Counted from the first letter of the stretch, positions 29,067-46,384 are shown. The stretch is 64,000 bases of DNA from Anoplopoma fimbria (GCF_027596085.1 NC_072452.1:6144790-6208789), one strand, 5' to 3'. The notes: generated by a model not told the origin, from the sequence alone. Translations and numbers: made by a program.

Positions 29067-30109
29067 TGTGTTCTCTCAGCAGCCTCTATGGATTAAGGTT
29101 AAGCTTCAACCTCAATGATGGTCCCCACAGAGGGGCACAACTGTTACAGTAACAGAATGATTGACTATCTAATGAAATGACCAAATGGGATTGACAGTGC
29201 AGTCTAAAACACAACCTGATCGACTGACTGACTGAAAAGCCTGAGAGCTAACGAGCAGGTTCACTGACTATGACATTGGTGCAAAACCATCACTTACTGC
29301 TTGAAAAAAAAAAAAAAACTTCACTTCTTATTTCCATGTGTTGGATGGCTTGTCTACCGCATCTGCAATACTTGCCAATGTTTCCTACATCCCTGTGGCC
29401 GGCTGCTGACTTTACTTCCTTCATCCACTGATGTTGGAATAATCAGCAGTAGCAGGGAGAGGATCTACGGGGAGAGTTTGGCTGAGGTGAGATTAGGTTG
29501 CTTTCTCACTGCCCGGGGCGTCATCAAAGCCCTGTCTGTTATGGAAGTTGAAGCCTGAATTTTGCACAGAGTCCGTATGCGCTGAGGCTGTCAAAAACAT
29601 TGACGCGAGGCTTGAAAGCCATCTGAATCAATTTGAATATTTTCATTCAGTGAAAAACAGTGAGCCAGTGGTGTGTCTTTGCACCGATGCACTCTATAAT
29701 ATAAACTGTTTATAATCTGTTAAATAAGATCACATTAAAAAATAAGAAACAGTAAGTGTTCCAGTTGCATTCATGAAGGGCGTGTTAGGCATGTGTACAA
29801 CTGATTTATGACTTGCTAACAGAGTTTATGCAGTGTTTTGGGACACATATGGTGATGCAACTGCTTTACGCTGCATGCCAATGTTTTCCCGGAGAGATAC
29901 ACCACTCTCTGTCTCTTCCACTAGTTTGTCATTCTTTCTTTCTCACTCTTTGTTCATAGACACTTAGGTATCTGTGAATCCAGAAAAAGAATAGTTTGTA
30001 AGTCTCGATTAACACTTGCAATATTAGTCTTTAGGTCCCACACTTTTATATTACTAAATGAATAATGTTAAGAGGATAATGGTAATGAAACTTTGGTAAT
30101 ACAGTTTTC

Positions 30110-30335
30110 CAGTTCTTTAGTTTATGACTAAATATTGGCAAAACTAATGACTTCACCATCCACCTCAGCTGTACTTGCTAATTAGCTAATGTTAGCATGC
30201 TAACATGCCAAACTAAGATAGCGAAATTGTTCAAACATATAGTTGCTAAACATCAGCATGTTAGCATTGTCGTTGTGCGCATGTTAGCACGCTAATGTTA
30301 GCACGCTAATGTTAGCATGTAACGAGGCTGGAGAC
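30110..30335. repeat. teleost dispersed repeat with GCTAATGTTAGC palindromes
   Basis: 'tttatgactaaatattgg', 'aaaactaatgac' and 'cctcagctgtactt' are followed by repeated 'gctaatgttagcatgctaac' units, a layout familiar from many fish genomes. Confidence 0.55.
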
Positions 30336-31415
30336 TCTTAGTGTAGTTTTCGTGTATATCGAGTAGTGCTATGCTCTGCCGCTGTGAACGGAAAGATTAT
30401 TTGAGCAGTTCTATCTATTAGCAAACAGAATATATCTTGATAAATGGACTGACTGGCCCATGGAACGACCAAATGTCTGCCAAGCTGACTGACTGGCTGA
30501 CTGATTAACTAGCCATTTTTTTTATCCATTGCTTTGCAGCTGCTCTACCCTGCAGTGAAAAAGACTAGCTGTCCGTGACACCCGAAATGCCAAAATGTGA
30601 AACTGCTCCAATTCCGTGGCTACCCACCGGGAAGAATAGAGGTAGGGAGAGGAGAGAGGAATGGAAGATATGAAGCAGCAGCAGGAGAGCACTGTAGAGG
30701 AAATGGAAGAGGAGGTGATGCAAAGAAGAAAGGAAGAGGGTGGGACATGAGATAAAGTGAGATGGGACAGATAAAGTGGGGAAATGAATAAAGAGACGAG
30801 AGGTGAGATGGAGCTAACAAAGAGATGGAGTGACAGAGTGAAGGAGAGAGAAGAAGAAATGGATGAGATAATGCAGCAGCCTTCACAGCTTGTGTTGGTA
30901 ATTGTTTTTCCTTGACATGCGCCCGTTTTTAGAGACGTTGTGAATCATAAAAAGCTTTTAAGATGTGAATTTTAAAATGATAATAGCCTGTCTGTCTGCT
31001 CACTGTGAGCTGTGTGTTCTCAAGATTCCATTAAAAAAAATGGGGCTATGTTGTTTTCATTATTAGCATTTTTAGCCGTGCTACTTCAAGCTACTTCAAT
31101 TCAATTGGGCTGAAAAGCAATTCTTTTCAAATCAGGCGTTCTGCCTCTAGAGAATATTACAAAAAACTCTGTACTGTACTTCAACTCTCAGAGTAATGGC
31201 TTTTACCGCCATTGACATGCATTGAATTGCCAATGCTTCTATCTCCTGCAGAACTAAAGTTGAATGGACGTCAATGACTTCTAGTTGATCATAAATTAGT
31301 TACTGGGAGTGTCTTTAAAGCTTAAAAATATCCCTTTAAGACCGACTAGCAGATGTATCCACTCTAGATTTAAGTGCTCAAATGTCTGGCAAGCTGGCTA
31401 GCTTGGAGCACAAAA

Positions 31416-31557
<142 letters not shown>

Positions 31558-31682
31558 AGACCCTGCTGGGCAGAGGAAAGCTGAAGACGATGATGTCATG
31601 ACATAAACAATAGCTCATTCAGTTTGGCTCTGGTGGTCAGGAAGCAAGGCCGTGCTTAAAGGACAACATCTGTAGACGACGG

Positions 31683-31683
<1 letters not shown>

Positions 31684-31712
<29 letters not shown>
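31684..31712. repeat. (GA)n microsatellite
   Basis: About 14 units. Confidence 0.9.
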
Positions 31713-31716
<4 letters not shown>

Positions 31717-33414
31717 AGTAAGAGAAGTAGAGTCGACATCTTAAATCCTCAGTTCATCCTATAACTCGTACGGAGCTGCGAAAGCACCGGGAGAGTCTGA
31801 GAACAAATCCCAGCGGTTACCTGAGCTGATCACGTCGGAGGTCTTAGTGCATCTATTTGGCATGCCAGAAGGTTTTGTAAATGAAACTGTTCAGGGGAGG
31901 GCAGAACTGGAGAACCAGCCACAGGGATTGTAAACGAGTCAGCCAGCCAGATCTATAGTTCAGGTTACATGGGTTTTCCCATATGGTTCCTGTTTGCACC
32001 TCCCCCCCTTCAGTGGCTCTGCCCGGTCTTCCTCAACCCTCTTTAGTGCTATTAAGGTAATTAAATGTAAAAGAGTGCCGTCAGCTGTTGCTGTATCCCC
32101 AACAATTCCTTGGGGTCTATGCAAATGATGGACAGAGTGGATGAGTTAGAGTGCAAATTCTCAGCATTGTCATAAATATCAGCGGGGCTATCTGAGACGA
32201 AGTGAAGGATGCTCAGTTCATCAAAGGGATTCTTTATACCGACAGGCACCCTGTATCTTATTTCCATGCTACTGTAAAAATGTCAAGTGCTTATCTCGCA
32301 TATAAAAACCACCACACCAGTCCTACAAACTCAGTTTCTGCTCAAAGAAGGTCTTTTGTCGTGCATAAACCTTGTGTAATTTGACAGCACTGAGGTTATC
32401 GCTCCCTACTGTGCAAGTCCGCTTCAAGCGAAGTGGTTGAGGAGAGCAAATACCCCGACCGCGATGTGCACGTCTGCGTCGTGAACTTGCCGCCTGGGTT
32501 TACCACGCTACTACAAACAGGGGGAGGAGCTGTTTTATTTCAAATGCAGCATTTCTGCTTAACCAGTCCCACAGACGGCATAAAAATGTAAAAGCTCTCC
32601 CTGATTATTTTCAGTATTGCATTTCTGTTTGCATGTTGCTGTTTAAGCCTGTGGTGCACAAAGTTATCCAACGATTGCACAGTAACGATTCCACTTCTCT
32701 CCTTTTCCAAAGATGTGAAGGCTGTTAAGCCGTGAACACTTTATGTCGGTTGGTAAGGATTTGCCTTCTGAGTGAGTTTACATGTATGGACAAATGACTT
32801 CCTTTTTGAACCACCAGACCAACACACTCACCCCCAACCAACCGCCCTGCCCCCCACTCTGAGGGTTCACAGCAGGGTCTCACCATGCACACGCCACCTG
32901 CTGGTTAAGCCAAGGTCACAACATATTGCGCTGATTACACGTCAGGGCAACGGTAATGATATATACACAAAGCCTCCACTGCCTGGCTAGAATAGAACAC
33001 ACTCTGGAATCTGTCATCAACAATCTAAACATTGATTCAACTGCTCTAAACCTCCTATATGTAAAATAACCTTTATGCTATGGTAGCTCCAAGACATGCC
33101 CATTCTATGTCTAAGGCTGTGTGTTGGTCATGTTTCTTCTACATGGACAGTTTGATTATAGTGGAACAGTTATGACATGTACATTTTTCAGTTGTCAGTT
33201 GCAAAACGCTCTAGTTGGAAAACGGTTATGTTATAAGTTTTATTTTGAAAACAGCTATACGTATATAAGATTCGAAACATTCTGACTTTTGTGATTTTCA
33301 CCAAGATTAGGGCTGAGCTATTTGGAGTTTCTTTAAAATGTTTTGATAGTGTAGGGTTGACTGTTGGTGCTCTTACAAAATATTTACAATATGAGACTTT
33401 TGATGAATAATGTT

Positions 33415-33595
33415 GTGACATAATAGACAGCTAGAACAGTCTGGCAAGTTACATCACCTAACTGCAATGCAGCTTTTAAAAACAGGCAAAGACAACACTT
33501 ATGTCACAATATCCAAAATCTAAGACCATATCTAGTGTCATATCACAATATTGATATAATATTTAAATATTGCCCAACCCATAAGCAGTATTGTC
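33415..33595. repeat. teleost dispersed repeat
   Basis: 'cagctagaacagtctggcaag', 'ttatgtcacaatatcc' and 'ctagtgtcatatcacaatat' in this order match an abundant fish repeat. It ends 93 bases before the psd2 donor at 33687. Confidence 0.55.
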
Positions 33596-33686
33596 TTATT
33601 CATCTTCAACAAAACACATACCCAAAAAAATAAGTTTAAGGGTGCCATAAATACATAAACAACCAAAGAAAGAGTCCGGCCTCTTA

Positions 33687-35450
<1,764 letters not shown>

Positions 35451-35451
35451 C

Positions 35452-36004
35452 CGCCCAGCTTGTTCCGAGTGAGTATCCTCCTCTTCAGTAGACGGTTGCA
35501 TCTCTTCATTTTCCTTCCCCTCCTCTTCCTCTTTCATCCCCTCCTCCTCATGCGTTGCCTCCTCCCCCGCCGAGCTCACCTCCACATTTGTGCGTCCTTC
35601 CCCTCTCGTCCCTTCCCTCTCTCCATCTGTATCTCGATCCCCATCCACCCTCTCCTCTTTCAACTCACCCTCTCCTCCCTCATCCTTTACCTCTTCCCTC
35701 CCCTCTCCTTCCCTTTGAGTCTCCCCCTGTGCCTCCTGCTCCTCTCCCTCTCTGATCTCCTCTTGCTGTTTCCCCTCCTCTCTGTCGTCCTTTGCCCCCA
35801 GCTCTGCCTGGCTGTGTGTCTCTGCGGGCGGGTCAGTGGTGGTGGTGTTGGTGGTGGTATTGGGCTCCGCTGGGCTCTCTGATGGGGTGGGAGAGGGCAG
35901 AGCCTGCCCCTCCTGGGTCATGGTGCTCTTCACTGAGGGGGCTGCTGTCCACTCCTGCCAGAGATGAGGACCAGAGCTTCAGATCAGCAACCAGGGAGGA
36001 CAGT
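35452..36004 (-). CDS. psd2: psd2 first coding exon with 5'UTR part (ATG at 35921)
   Basis: The strong acceptor CCTTTTCTCTGCAG puts the exon start at 36004 (a weaker one at 35954 is possible). The ATG at 35921-35919 (AGCACC before it, A at -3) starts MTQEGQALPSPTPSESPAEP; an in-frame TGA lies upstream. CDS part 35921-35452: 156 codons plus two bases, donor GGGCG/GTTAGT. The encoded region is Thr-rich and then very Glu-rich, low in complexity and probably disordered; it aligns poorly with other species, as expected for PSD2. Confidence 0.8.
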
Positions 36005-36009
36005 CTGCA

Positions 36010-36935
36010 GAGAAAAGGAGGAAAATCAGCATGAAATGAAGACAAAGTACCAAGAGAAATGAAGGGGGAGGAGAAGGCCGTGTTATAAACTGACTGTAAT
36101 AACTACGGCAGATACTGATACAGCCATTCGATTATTTCTTGTCCCAATTACAAGACACAGAGGTCACCTTCGATAACAGAAGAGCACGCATGTTGCAGTG
36201 TGTTACTTGGTGTATTTGTGTGTGTTGGAGATGCATATGTCTGCAACGCTTTGTACTCTGCACCAGATGATCCCCAAAAACAGCTCAGAAAGGAGGGCAG
36301 GAAAAGGTAGATAAAGCAGAGAGCAGAGGAAAACGGACAGGCAGGCAGGCCGGCGCAGAGAGGGATTTGTTTAATGCAGCTCAACTGATTCCTGTCAAAA
36401 TGATCCTGCAAGCTCATCCGCTTTCTGTCTATGTGGAGATTTCACAGCTGAATAACTATCCGTTTCCATCCCTGCCGTGCCCGCGCTTTGTGTAAATGCA
36501 TGATAGTAACGTGGGATTTAAACGTGTATTCTAGCAGTCTGCTGTTACTCTCACTTGCACTGTTGGACCAAGCAGCCTGGACCTCTGTATAGCAGGTCTT
36601 ACTCTATCCTTACTGAGGCTCAAGGGCAAATGCTAATGAGCAGCTCTTAATTACGGCTCTGCAGGGAGGAAGTAATGTTAGAATTAAAGCAGGCTGATGT
36701 ATTATTCTTTTTATGAAAAATCTTTTTCTTTGAGTGCAAATGAAAAAGGATTATAATCCCTTTTTCTTACAGATACAATCTGATGAACTGTGTGAAGAAT
36801 GGCATTAGTGCTGAAACAATTAACTGATTAATCAACAATTTGGATAATCGCTTAATCGATAGGTAGTAGAAAGTATTTTTCATCATTTGAATCACACAAT
36901 CATGAAGGTCAAAGGAGAACTTTCAATTTGTGAAT
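36010..36935 (-). other. psd2 intron 1, proximal part
   Basis: No exon is recognised. 36800-36935 contains 'agtgctgaaacaattaactg' and 'cttaatcgat', a fish dispersed-repeat fragment of the type at 19255. Confidence 0.5.
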
Positions 36936-37154
36936 ATACAGTGGGTACGGAAAGTATTCAGACCCCTTTAAATGTTTCACTCTTTGTTTCATTGCAGCCA
37001 TTTGCTAAAATCGAAAAAGTTCATTTTTTTTCGCATTAATGTACACTCAGCAACCCATCTTGACAGAAAAAACCAGAAATGTTGAACTTTTTGCAAATTT
37101 ATAAAAAAAAAACAACTGAAATATCACATGGTCATAAGTATTCAGACCCTTTGC

Positions 37155-38194
37155 TCAGTATTGAGTAGAAGCACCCTTTTGAGCTAGTACAGCCATGAGT
37201 CTTCTTGGGAATGATGCAACAAGTTTCTCACACCTGGATTTGGGGATCCTCTGCCATTCTTCCTTGCAGATCCTCTCCAGTTCTGTCAGGTTGGATGGTG
37301 AATGTTGGTGGACAGCCATTTTCAGGTCTCTCCAGAGATGCTCAATTGGGTTTAGGTCAGGGCTCTGGCTGGGCCAGTCAAGAATGGTCACAGACTTGTT
37401 CCGAAGCCACTCCTTTGTTATTTTAGCTGTGTGCTTCGGGTCATTGTCTTGTTGGAAGGTGAACCTTCGGCCCAGTCTGAGGTCCTGAGCACTCTGGAGG
37501 AGGTTTTCTTCCAGGATATCTCTGTACTTGGCCGCATTCATCTTTCCTTCAATTGCAACCAGTCGTCCTGTCCCTGCAGCTGAAAAACACCCCCATAGCA
37601 TGATGCTGCCACCACCATGTTTCACTGTTGGGATTGTATTGGGCAGGTGATGAGCAGTGCCTGGTTTTCTCCACACATACCGCTTAGAATTAACGCCAAA
37701 AGTTCAATCTTGGTCTCATCAGACCAGAGAATCTTATTTCTCATAGTTTGGGAGTCCTCCATGTGTTTTTTGGCAAACTCTATGCGGGCTTTCATATGTC
37801 TTGCACTGAGGAGAGGCTTCCGTCGGGCCACTCTGCCATAAAGCCCCGACTGGTGGAGGGCTGCAGTGATAGTTGACTTTGTGGAACTTTCTCCCATCTC
37901 CCTACTGCATCTCTGGAGCTCAGCCACAGTGATCTTTGGGTTCTTCTTTACCTCTCTCACCAAGGCTCTTCTCCCACGATTGCTCAGTTTGGCTGGACGG
38001 CCAGGTCTAGGAAGAGTTCTGGTCATCCCATACTTCTTCCATTTAAGGATTATGGAGGCCACTGTGCTCTTAGGAACCTTGAGTGCTGCAGAAATTCTTT
38101 TGTAACCTTGGCCAGATCTGTGCCTTGCCACAATTCTGTCTCTGAGCTCCTTGGGCAGTTCCTTCGACCTCATGATTCTCATTTGTTCTGACAT
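37155..38194 (-). pseudogene. Tc1-like transposase with a single frameshift
   Basis: The first part (38194-37622) starts MSEQMRIMRSKELPKELRD, with paired helix-turn-helix DNA-binding domains and a GRP-type linker (GRPAKLS). The catalytic core follows: first Asp in WSDETKIE, second in [11 protein letters not shown], and the Glu in [11 protein letters not shown], the DD34E triad. The frame breaks near 37695-37701, in a run of four A (T in the coding sense) where one more base would rejoin the two frames. Otherwise the gene is open to its end, so the copy is young but disabled. Confidence 0.9.
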
Positions 38195-38375
38195 GCACTG
38201 TGAGCTGTAAGGTCTTATATAGACAGGTGTGTGCCTTTCCTAATCAAGTCCAATCAGTTTAATTAAACACAGCTGGACTCCAATGAAGGAGTAGAACCAT
38301 CTCAAGGAGGATCAGAAGAAATGGACAGCATGTGAGTTAAATATGAGTGTCACAGCAAAGGGTCTGAATACTTAT

Positions 38376-39476
38376 CATATCTTTCCGGCCGTACTCAGTT
38401 CATCCAACTCAAAACTTTTCCCAGTCACTTCCAGTCACTACCGGTGTTCCCCAGGGTTCTGTTCTAGGCCCCCTCCTGTTCATCATTTATCTACTTCCAC
38501 TTGGCCATATTTTCCGTAAATTTAACATTCATTTTCACTGCTATGCGGATGACACCCAGCTCTACATATCCACCAAGCCCACTTACCCTTCCTCCCACCT
38601 CCCTCTCCGATTGCCTACAAGAAATAAAATCCTGGTTCACCTGCAACTTTCTCAAACTCAACAGCAATAAAACAGAAGTCCTCCTCATCGGCACCAAATC
38701 AACCCTCATAAAAACCTGACAGCTTTTCCATCACTAGAGTCTCCCCCTCCCCTCAGGTTAAGATGGGTGTCATCCTCGACAGCACACTATCATTTCAAGC
38801 ACACATCAATAACATCACCAGGTCTGCCTACTACCATCTACGCAAATCAACCGCCTCCGCCCATCCCTCACACCCCATAGCACAGCCATCCTTGTTCACA
38901 CCCTGGTCACTTCCCGCATCGATTATTGTAACTCCCTCCTCTTCGGTCTCCCCTCAAGTCCATCCGCAAACTCCAACTGGTCCAGAACTCTGCCGCCCGC
39001 ATCATCACCAGAACCCCTCCATTAATCACATCACCCCTGTCCTTCAGCAGCTTCACTGGCTGTCAAAACCCGCATCCACTTCAAGATTCTGCTCCTCACC
39101 TTCAAGGCCCTCCACAACCTCGCCCCTCCATACATCTGTGAACTTACACACCAACACACCCACCCGCACTCTCCGGTCCTCCTCTTCCATTCAATTCACT
39201 GTTCCCGCAAGCCTTTTATGGGGTCCAGAGCCTTCAGCAGATCTTCTGAACAAACATAATTCCGACACTCTTTCCACTTTTAAGTCTCGTCTTCTTTTTA
39301 AACTGACATATTCCATCTAACCCATCTCACCCCACTTATGTAAATTGTTCAATGTATCTTGTTCTTGTGTTTTTTATGATTGTTGATTATGTTTTCTGTT
39401 TTTAAACTGCCCTGTAAGGTGACCTTGGGTGCTTTGAAAGGCGCCCTCAAATAAAATGAATTATTATTATTATTAT
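38376..39476 (+). mobile_element. L2-type LINE, 5'-truncated, nested in the Tc1 element
   Basis: Broken frames show the reverse-transcriptase blocks [13 protein letters not shown] (frameshifted), [12 protein letters not shown] (catalytic ADD), [16 protein letters not shown] and [17 protein letters not shown]. The 3' end reads 'cttgggtgctttgaaaggcg' and a (ATT)n tail, typical of L2. A 7-bp direct repeat TACTTAT flanks it (38369-38375 and 39477-39483), so both ends are defined. Confidence 0.88.
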
Positions 39477-40264
39477 TACTTATGACCATGTGATATTTCA
39501 GTTTTTCTTTTTTAATAAATTTGCAAAAATTTCTACATTTCTGTTTTTTTCTGTCAAGATGGGTTGCTGAGTGTACATTAATGCGAAAAAAAATGAACTT
39601 TTTCGATTTTAGCAAATGGCTGCAATGAAACAAAGAGTGAAAAATTTAAAGGGGTCTGAATACTTTCCGTACCCACTGTATCTATAATATCCAGTACTTT
39701 GGGGACGGGGCATTGGGGGGGGATGGACAATATACTATGTTCAAGTTTTTAGTTTTTTTGAAAATAATACATTTTCATTCTAATCTTATCTGCTCAGAAA
39801 TGGGAAAAGTCTAACTGCTGTGAGATCATGTGATGGAAAGCTCCAGAACAGCTGTTGTTGGACCTTGCGGTGAGATTGTTTGCCAAAGTGCAGTTTTTAA
39901 GATAAAGCTTTCAATCCCAGTCATTCAGAATACTTTCCCTACTCCCTACTCTGTGCCTTATTGTTCTATCTATAACTATTACAAAGATATTCTTATGAAC
40001 ATAAATTCATCATGATTTCACATACCCATAAATATTAAACAATCATTTTGAATTATTAGGTGTATTGTTACATATTTCCCTTACTTCTTAACTGGCTTTT
40101 TATGTGACCTAGCTTTATGAATAATTCTGCAATTATCCAGCAATAAGGTAAATAAAGTGTACATGTATGTAGTTGTTATTACGCTTCATTTTGATGTGGG
40201 ATCAGACACGGCGAAGTACATTTAGCCAAATGAACGACGCACATTTAGTTAAGCACAAACCTGC

Positions 40265-40382
40265 ATTGGTGGTTATGACTTCTGGTGACTAGTAGTTCTC
40301 TTGAATACCTATGTTGAATACACTTATTGTAAGTCGCTTTGGATAAAAGCGTCTGCTAAATGACTGTAATGTAAATGTAATG
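40265..40382. repeat. fish SINE/LINE-type 3' tail
   Basis: 'gtaagtcgctttggataaaa' followed by 'gcgtctgctaaatgactg' and short TAATG repeats is a very common tail in fish short interspersed elements. Confidence 0.6.
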
Positions 40383-42090
40383 GTGGATACTCTGATACTG
40401 TTGCCGAGTGCAGCCCTGTCTGTCTGAAGCAGACAGTCCGTAGCCACATTAAATCTCTGCTCTGCTGAATCATCCCTAGCAGGGGGCTTACAGCATAACT
40501 GCAGCACAATGTTTACTTGGATTCAAAGCTTTTTCTGAAGGCATGCAAATGCAGGTAAGGGACCTAGTTAGGCAGAAATCATTACACTCAACCACGCGAA
40601 CACGACTCTGTAGTTTCTCAGGGGACATTTCTTGCATTGCCGTGTTATTTTGATCAAACCGCGTAGGAAAAAAAAGCGGGATCACGTTAGAAAGAAAAGA
40701 TCTGATACAGGCTAGGATGTGAGCCAAATCTGGATGTATGATATTGAAAGTGCTTTGGCTTAGCCCCTGAGCACGAGGACACCACACTGAATGTTTCATC
40801 ACAGCTGCAAAGAGATGATGCAAATTATGCAGAACCAAGGAAGTCAGGCCAGTTGTTCTCTCCTTTCAAACTTGTCTCCTAATTACAGCAGACCTTTCCT
40901 TTTTCAGGATGTTACATTCTTTCCCCAAATGCAATGTAAGTACTGAGCCCTCCGTCTCGATCCCTGCGGCAAATGTTATTGTTGGAGCGCTGAGAGCCAA
41001 GAATAAGACAACAAGCACCGTCACTGTCATCCTCCTCGTTACATGACAGCTTGAATAAGTGAAAACCGTCTTCTGTCACTGTGAGAAGCGCGAGCAGTGA
41101 GAAAAATACAGAATAACATCAGCAAATATGTGTTGGGTTTTTTTCCCACACAACCAAGCACAGTGTGTTTGTGCTGGCGTCGTCTAATCCTTCTCACTCT
41201 GACTGCTGTTGGAAGCGTGATGATCTGAAAGGACACTCAGACTGATCCCCCCCCCCAACAAATTCTTTTCTGCATACTGTACATGATCAGTGATTGGCCT
41301 ACTCTTTGTTTTTTCCTTTTTTTTTTTTGCAAGAAGAAAAATGTGATTCGTTTGCATTATAGGCAGTTTGTGTCTATCTACAGAACCATCAATTACCTGG
41401 CACTCGACAGTAAGGGGCTGCATATGATTTATTAACTTCATTATGACACACCTAGAAAGGTACATCACATAAACTGATGATAAATCGGAAAGATTGTCAT
41501 AACTTAATATTTCATGGATCAGTTTGTGCTTATCTACTTTAATTTAACAACTGAATATTTGGAAAATGTCCATCTTAGTCTAATGGAGCTGATATTCACT
41601 ACAAGTACTAGGCATATGCAAACAAGCATAATTTGCATCCATTTATGCAATTACACAAAGATGCATTTGCACACATTAGCACACAGTCAAACACGCACAC
41701 AAACAAAACAATGACACATCTCCATAAATGGAAACGGTGAACAGTTATGAAATCAGACACGCAGAGTGTGAATTCTCTCCCTCTCCCTCTACGCGTGTCT
41801 CCAGTGTCCTGTTTTCTCTCCCACTCTCTCCCCTTCATCTGTTCTACATTATGTTTTTCACAGTCTAACTCTCCACTCTCTCTTTTTCTCAGTCTCAGCC
41901 TCTCATTTTGTAGTAATTGAGGTAAATGGGTCTTAGCCAGCAGAAGGAAAAAAAGGAAGAGCGTGGAAGTGAGCAGCATGAGACCCAGCTGCTGAGGAGG
42001 AAGAGAAGATGTGCTCAGACACCCCACATAGACGGATGGAGAGAAACACAGACGACGATAGAGAAAGGGTGTGTGTGGGGGCTGGCTATG
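40383..42090 (-). other. psd2 intron 1, central part
   Basis: No exon or recognised element beyond low-complexity runs. Confidence 0.45.
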
Positions 42091-42092
42091 AG

Positions 42093-42094
<2 letters not shown>

Positions 42095-42164
<70 letters not shown>
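42095..42164. repeat. (TG)35 microsatellite
   Basis: 70 bp, uninterrupted. Paired with the CA tract 300 bases to its right. Confidence 0.97.
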
Positions 42165-42168
<4 letters not shown>

Positions 42169-42466
42169 CTTTGTGTATACAATGGCTATCAGGAGAGACT
42201 TATTGCATTCCACTTCTGTCAGCAGAACACTGGGCCTCTTTAAACCTTATCAATTTCCTTTAATTGCGATCAGACCATCTGCCAATCATGACAACAACAC
42301 ACAAACTCACATCTGACAACATGCATGCCCATCCAGCCATATAAACCGCCAATCCAGTGAGGATGACGCTGGATAAAAGGCCAAGTCGCCATTAAATAGC
42401 TCTTCTCTGTCTCCTGTGCCTTTTATATCTCTCGCTATCTCTCAGCCTGTCTTCCTGACTCGCTCC

Positions 42467-44477
<2,011 letters not shown>

Positions 44478-46025
44478 AAGTTAAAGAGTCACCTTTCAAA
44501 AGTGCTGTTGTGTTGCAAGCACAGATGCAGGCAGAGAGGAAGAAAAATCATTTCCTGGTCGTTAGCCCGGGACAGGAAAGCAGGAAAATATTGAGTTGGA
44601 AGTCGTCCAGGGTGTTTTCCTGGCCTGCCTGCCCAAGTCACACCATTAGGACCAACGAGCCTCCAACTAGCCGCACCATCAGCCTACTGGAGCGTAACAG
44701 TCAGCCAGCTCCCAAATCACCCTAATATGTCACTTCTGTGCCGTCAAGGTCAATCATCCCCTCGCATTTTGGCACTCTAACTGCTTACATCTAAATACAT
44801 GTTCATAGTAATGCGGCGATTTATCTTGTTTTTCCCTGGGCATTTCCATTTTGACATGCAAATTCACTCTTTATTACACACAGACACACACACACACACC
44901 ATGCCCTTTCTGCCATCTGAATGATTTATAAAACTGCCTGCTATCATTTTTCATATATGCATTTCTGTTTTAATATAAAATAAGCAATAATCTGTTTCAT
45001 GTATTTGCAATGCAAAAAATATGTTTTCTTCACACAGTTTAAAATATGTATATTCTTAAAACGTTGCATCCTAGGGTTTCGCTGATGTTTTACCGATCTA
45101 CCATTGTGTCAATAAAGTAAAGTAATTAAAAAGGTATGGGGGAAAAAAAAAAAGGACAATGACAGAAATAATTAGGAAAAGAGGAAGAGAAACATTTGTC
45201 TGGAGCTGCTGCTGGTGTGTCTGGATGTCTGACACCTTGAGTTCAGGATGATAACATTGGATAAAGCTATGCTGCACTTTATCCTGGGAGAGCTTACAGT
45301 CGTATTGGGGGAGTTGAAGTGCAATGGATCTAGACTAGACATGTAAATGTCTATAATTAAGATAATAGTGACTTTGCTTTGGGGAATGAAAAATAAGCCG
45401 CTATCAAACACCTGTTTTAAAGAAACCACCCACGTCCTGAGGCAAAGATAAGTCCTATCCAGAAGCTCTGTCTTAAACTGTGAAGAGAAAAATCACTGTA
45501 TTTCTATAATATTCTAGCACTTAGATTGTGACTGTGGAAGTGATTTCATGGTTATTATATGTTGTATCTCATATGTTGTCAGTGTATAATATGTGAAGGC
45601 TTACAGTTATCTTTAAAACGTGCATATTATCATAAGATACCCTAAAACATGTAAAATGAGGTCACCATGAGCCTGTTTCCCCTCTAAGTGTCCACCAATA
45701 CACTTAAAAACACATAAACAAACACCGGATGAACAGGGCTCATTGTCTCTCTCCCTGCGCGCGCGCGTCTGTGTGTGCGTCTGTGTGCGCGTGTGTGTAA
45801 AGAGAGCACAGCGCGAGACAGCCATGTTCTCCCAGCCTCCTCGAGCCAGTAACCATGACAACAGGATGGCTGGGAGACACGGCTCGAGCTCCATTGAGGC
45901 CGGTGTCTTTCTCCAAAATAAACCTTGGTCGCGTTTCAAGATCGGCTTGTCCTCCCGACGGCGGAAGGGAAACGCTTGTTTTGGTTTTTTTTTTTTCTCT
46001 CTTTTCCGGACGGAGGTGGAGAAAA

Positions 46026-46061
46026 CACACAGACACACAGACACACACACACACACACACA

Positions 46062-46132
<71 letters not shown>
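46026..46132. repeat. interrupted (CA)n microsatellite
   Basis: CA units broken by CAGACA, inside the CpG-rich 5' region of psd2. Confidence 0.95.
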
Positions 46133-46384
46133 CCATAAACCCCACACGGTGCATACATACATGTTTCAGCCGATATGAGCTCCACACACACGGCTGCACA
46201 GAGCAGGCTGTGCGCATTTTGGGTTAAAAAAAATAAATAAATAAATAATAAATAAAAAAAATAAAAACAGGGACGCAGCCCCTCCGCGCAGCCTCCACGA
46301 GACACGCTCGTCTGGCTCCCACAGTCAGAGCCGTGATGTCTGAGCATGTGTCCCTCCGTTCAGAGGGGAGGACGCTTCACTCAC

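Larger units (their letters stand above)
36939..39678 (-). mobile_element. Tc1/mariner transposon with long TIRs, interrupted by an L2 LINE
   Basis: The ends begin and finish CAGTGGGTACGGAAAGTATT / its reverse complement, flanked by TA at 36937-36938 and 39679-39680, the Tc1/mariner target duplication. The inverted repeats are about 215 bp. Without the nested LINE the element is about 1.64 kb, normal for a fish Tc1. The transposase gene is on the minus strand. Confidence 0.93.

Noticed and set aside
31821..31900. Minus-strand exon candidate ending AGCTCAG/GTAACC
   Set aside because: The frame that fits the neighbouring psd2 phases contains stops and matches no PSD2 segment.
38763..39320. 185-aa + strand frame as a gene
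   Set aside because: It is part of the frameshifted L2 LINE reverse transcriptase, not a host gene.
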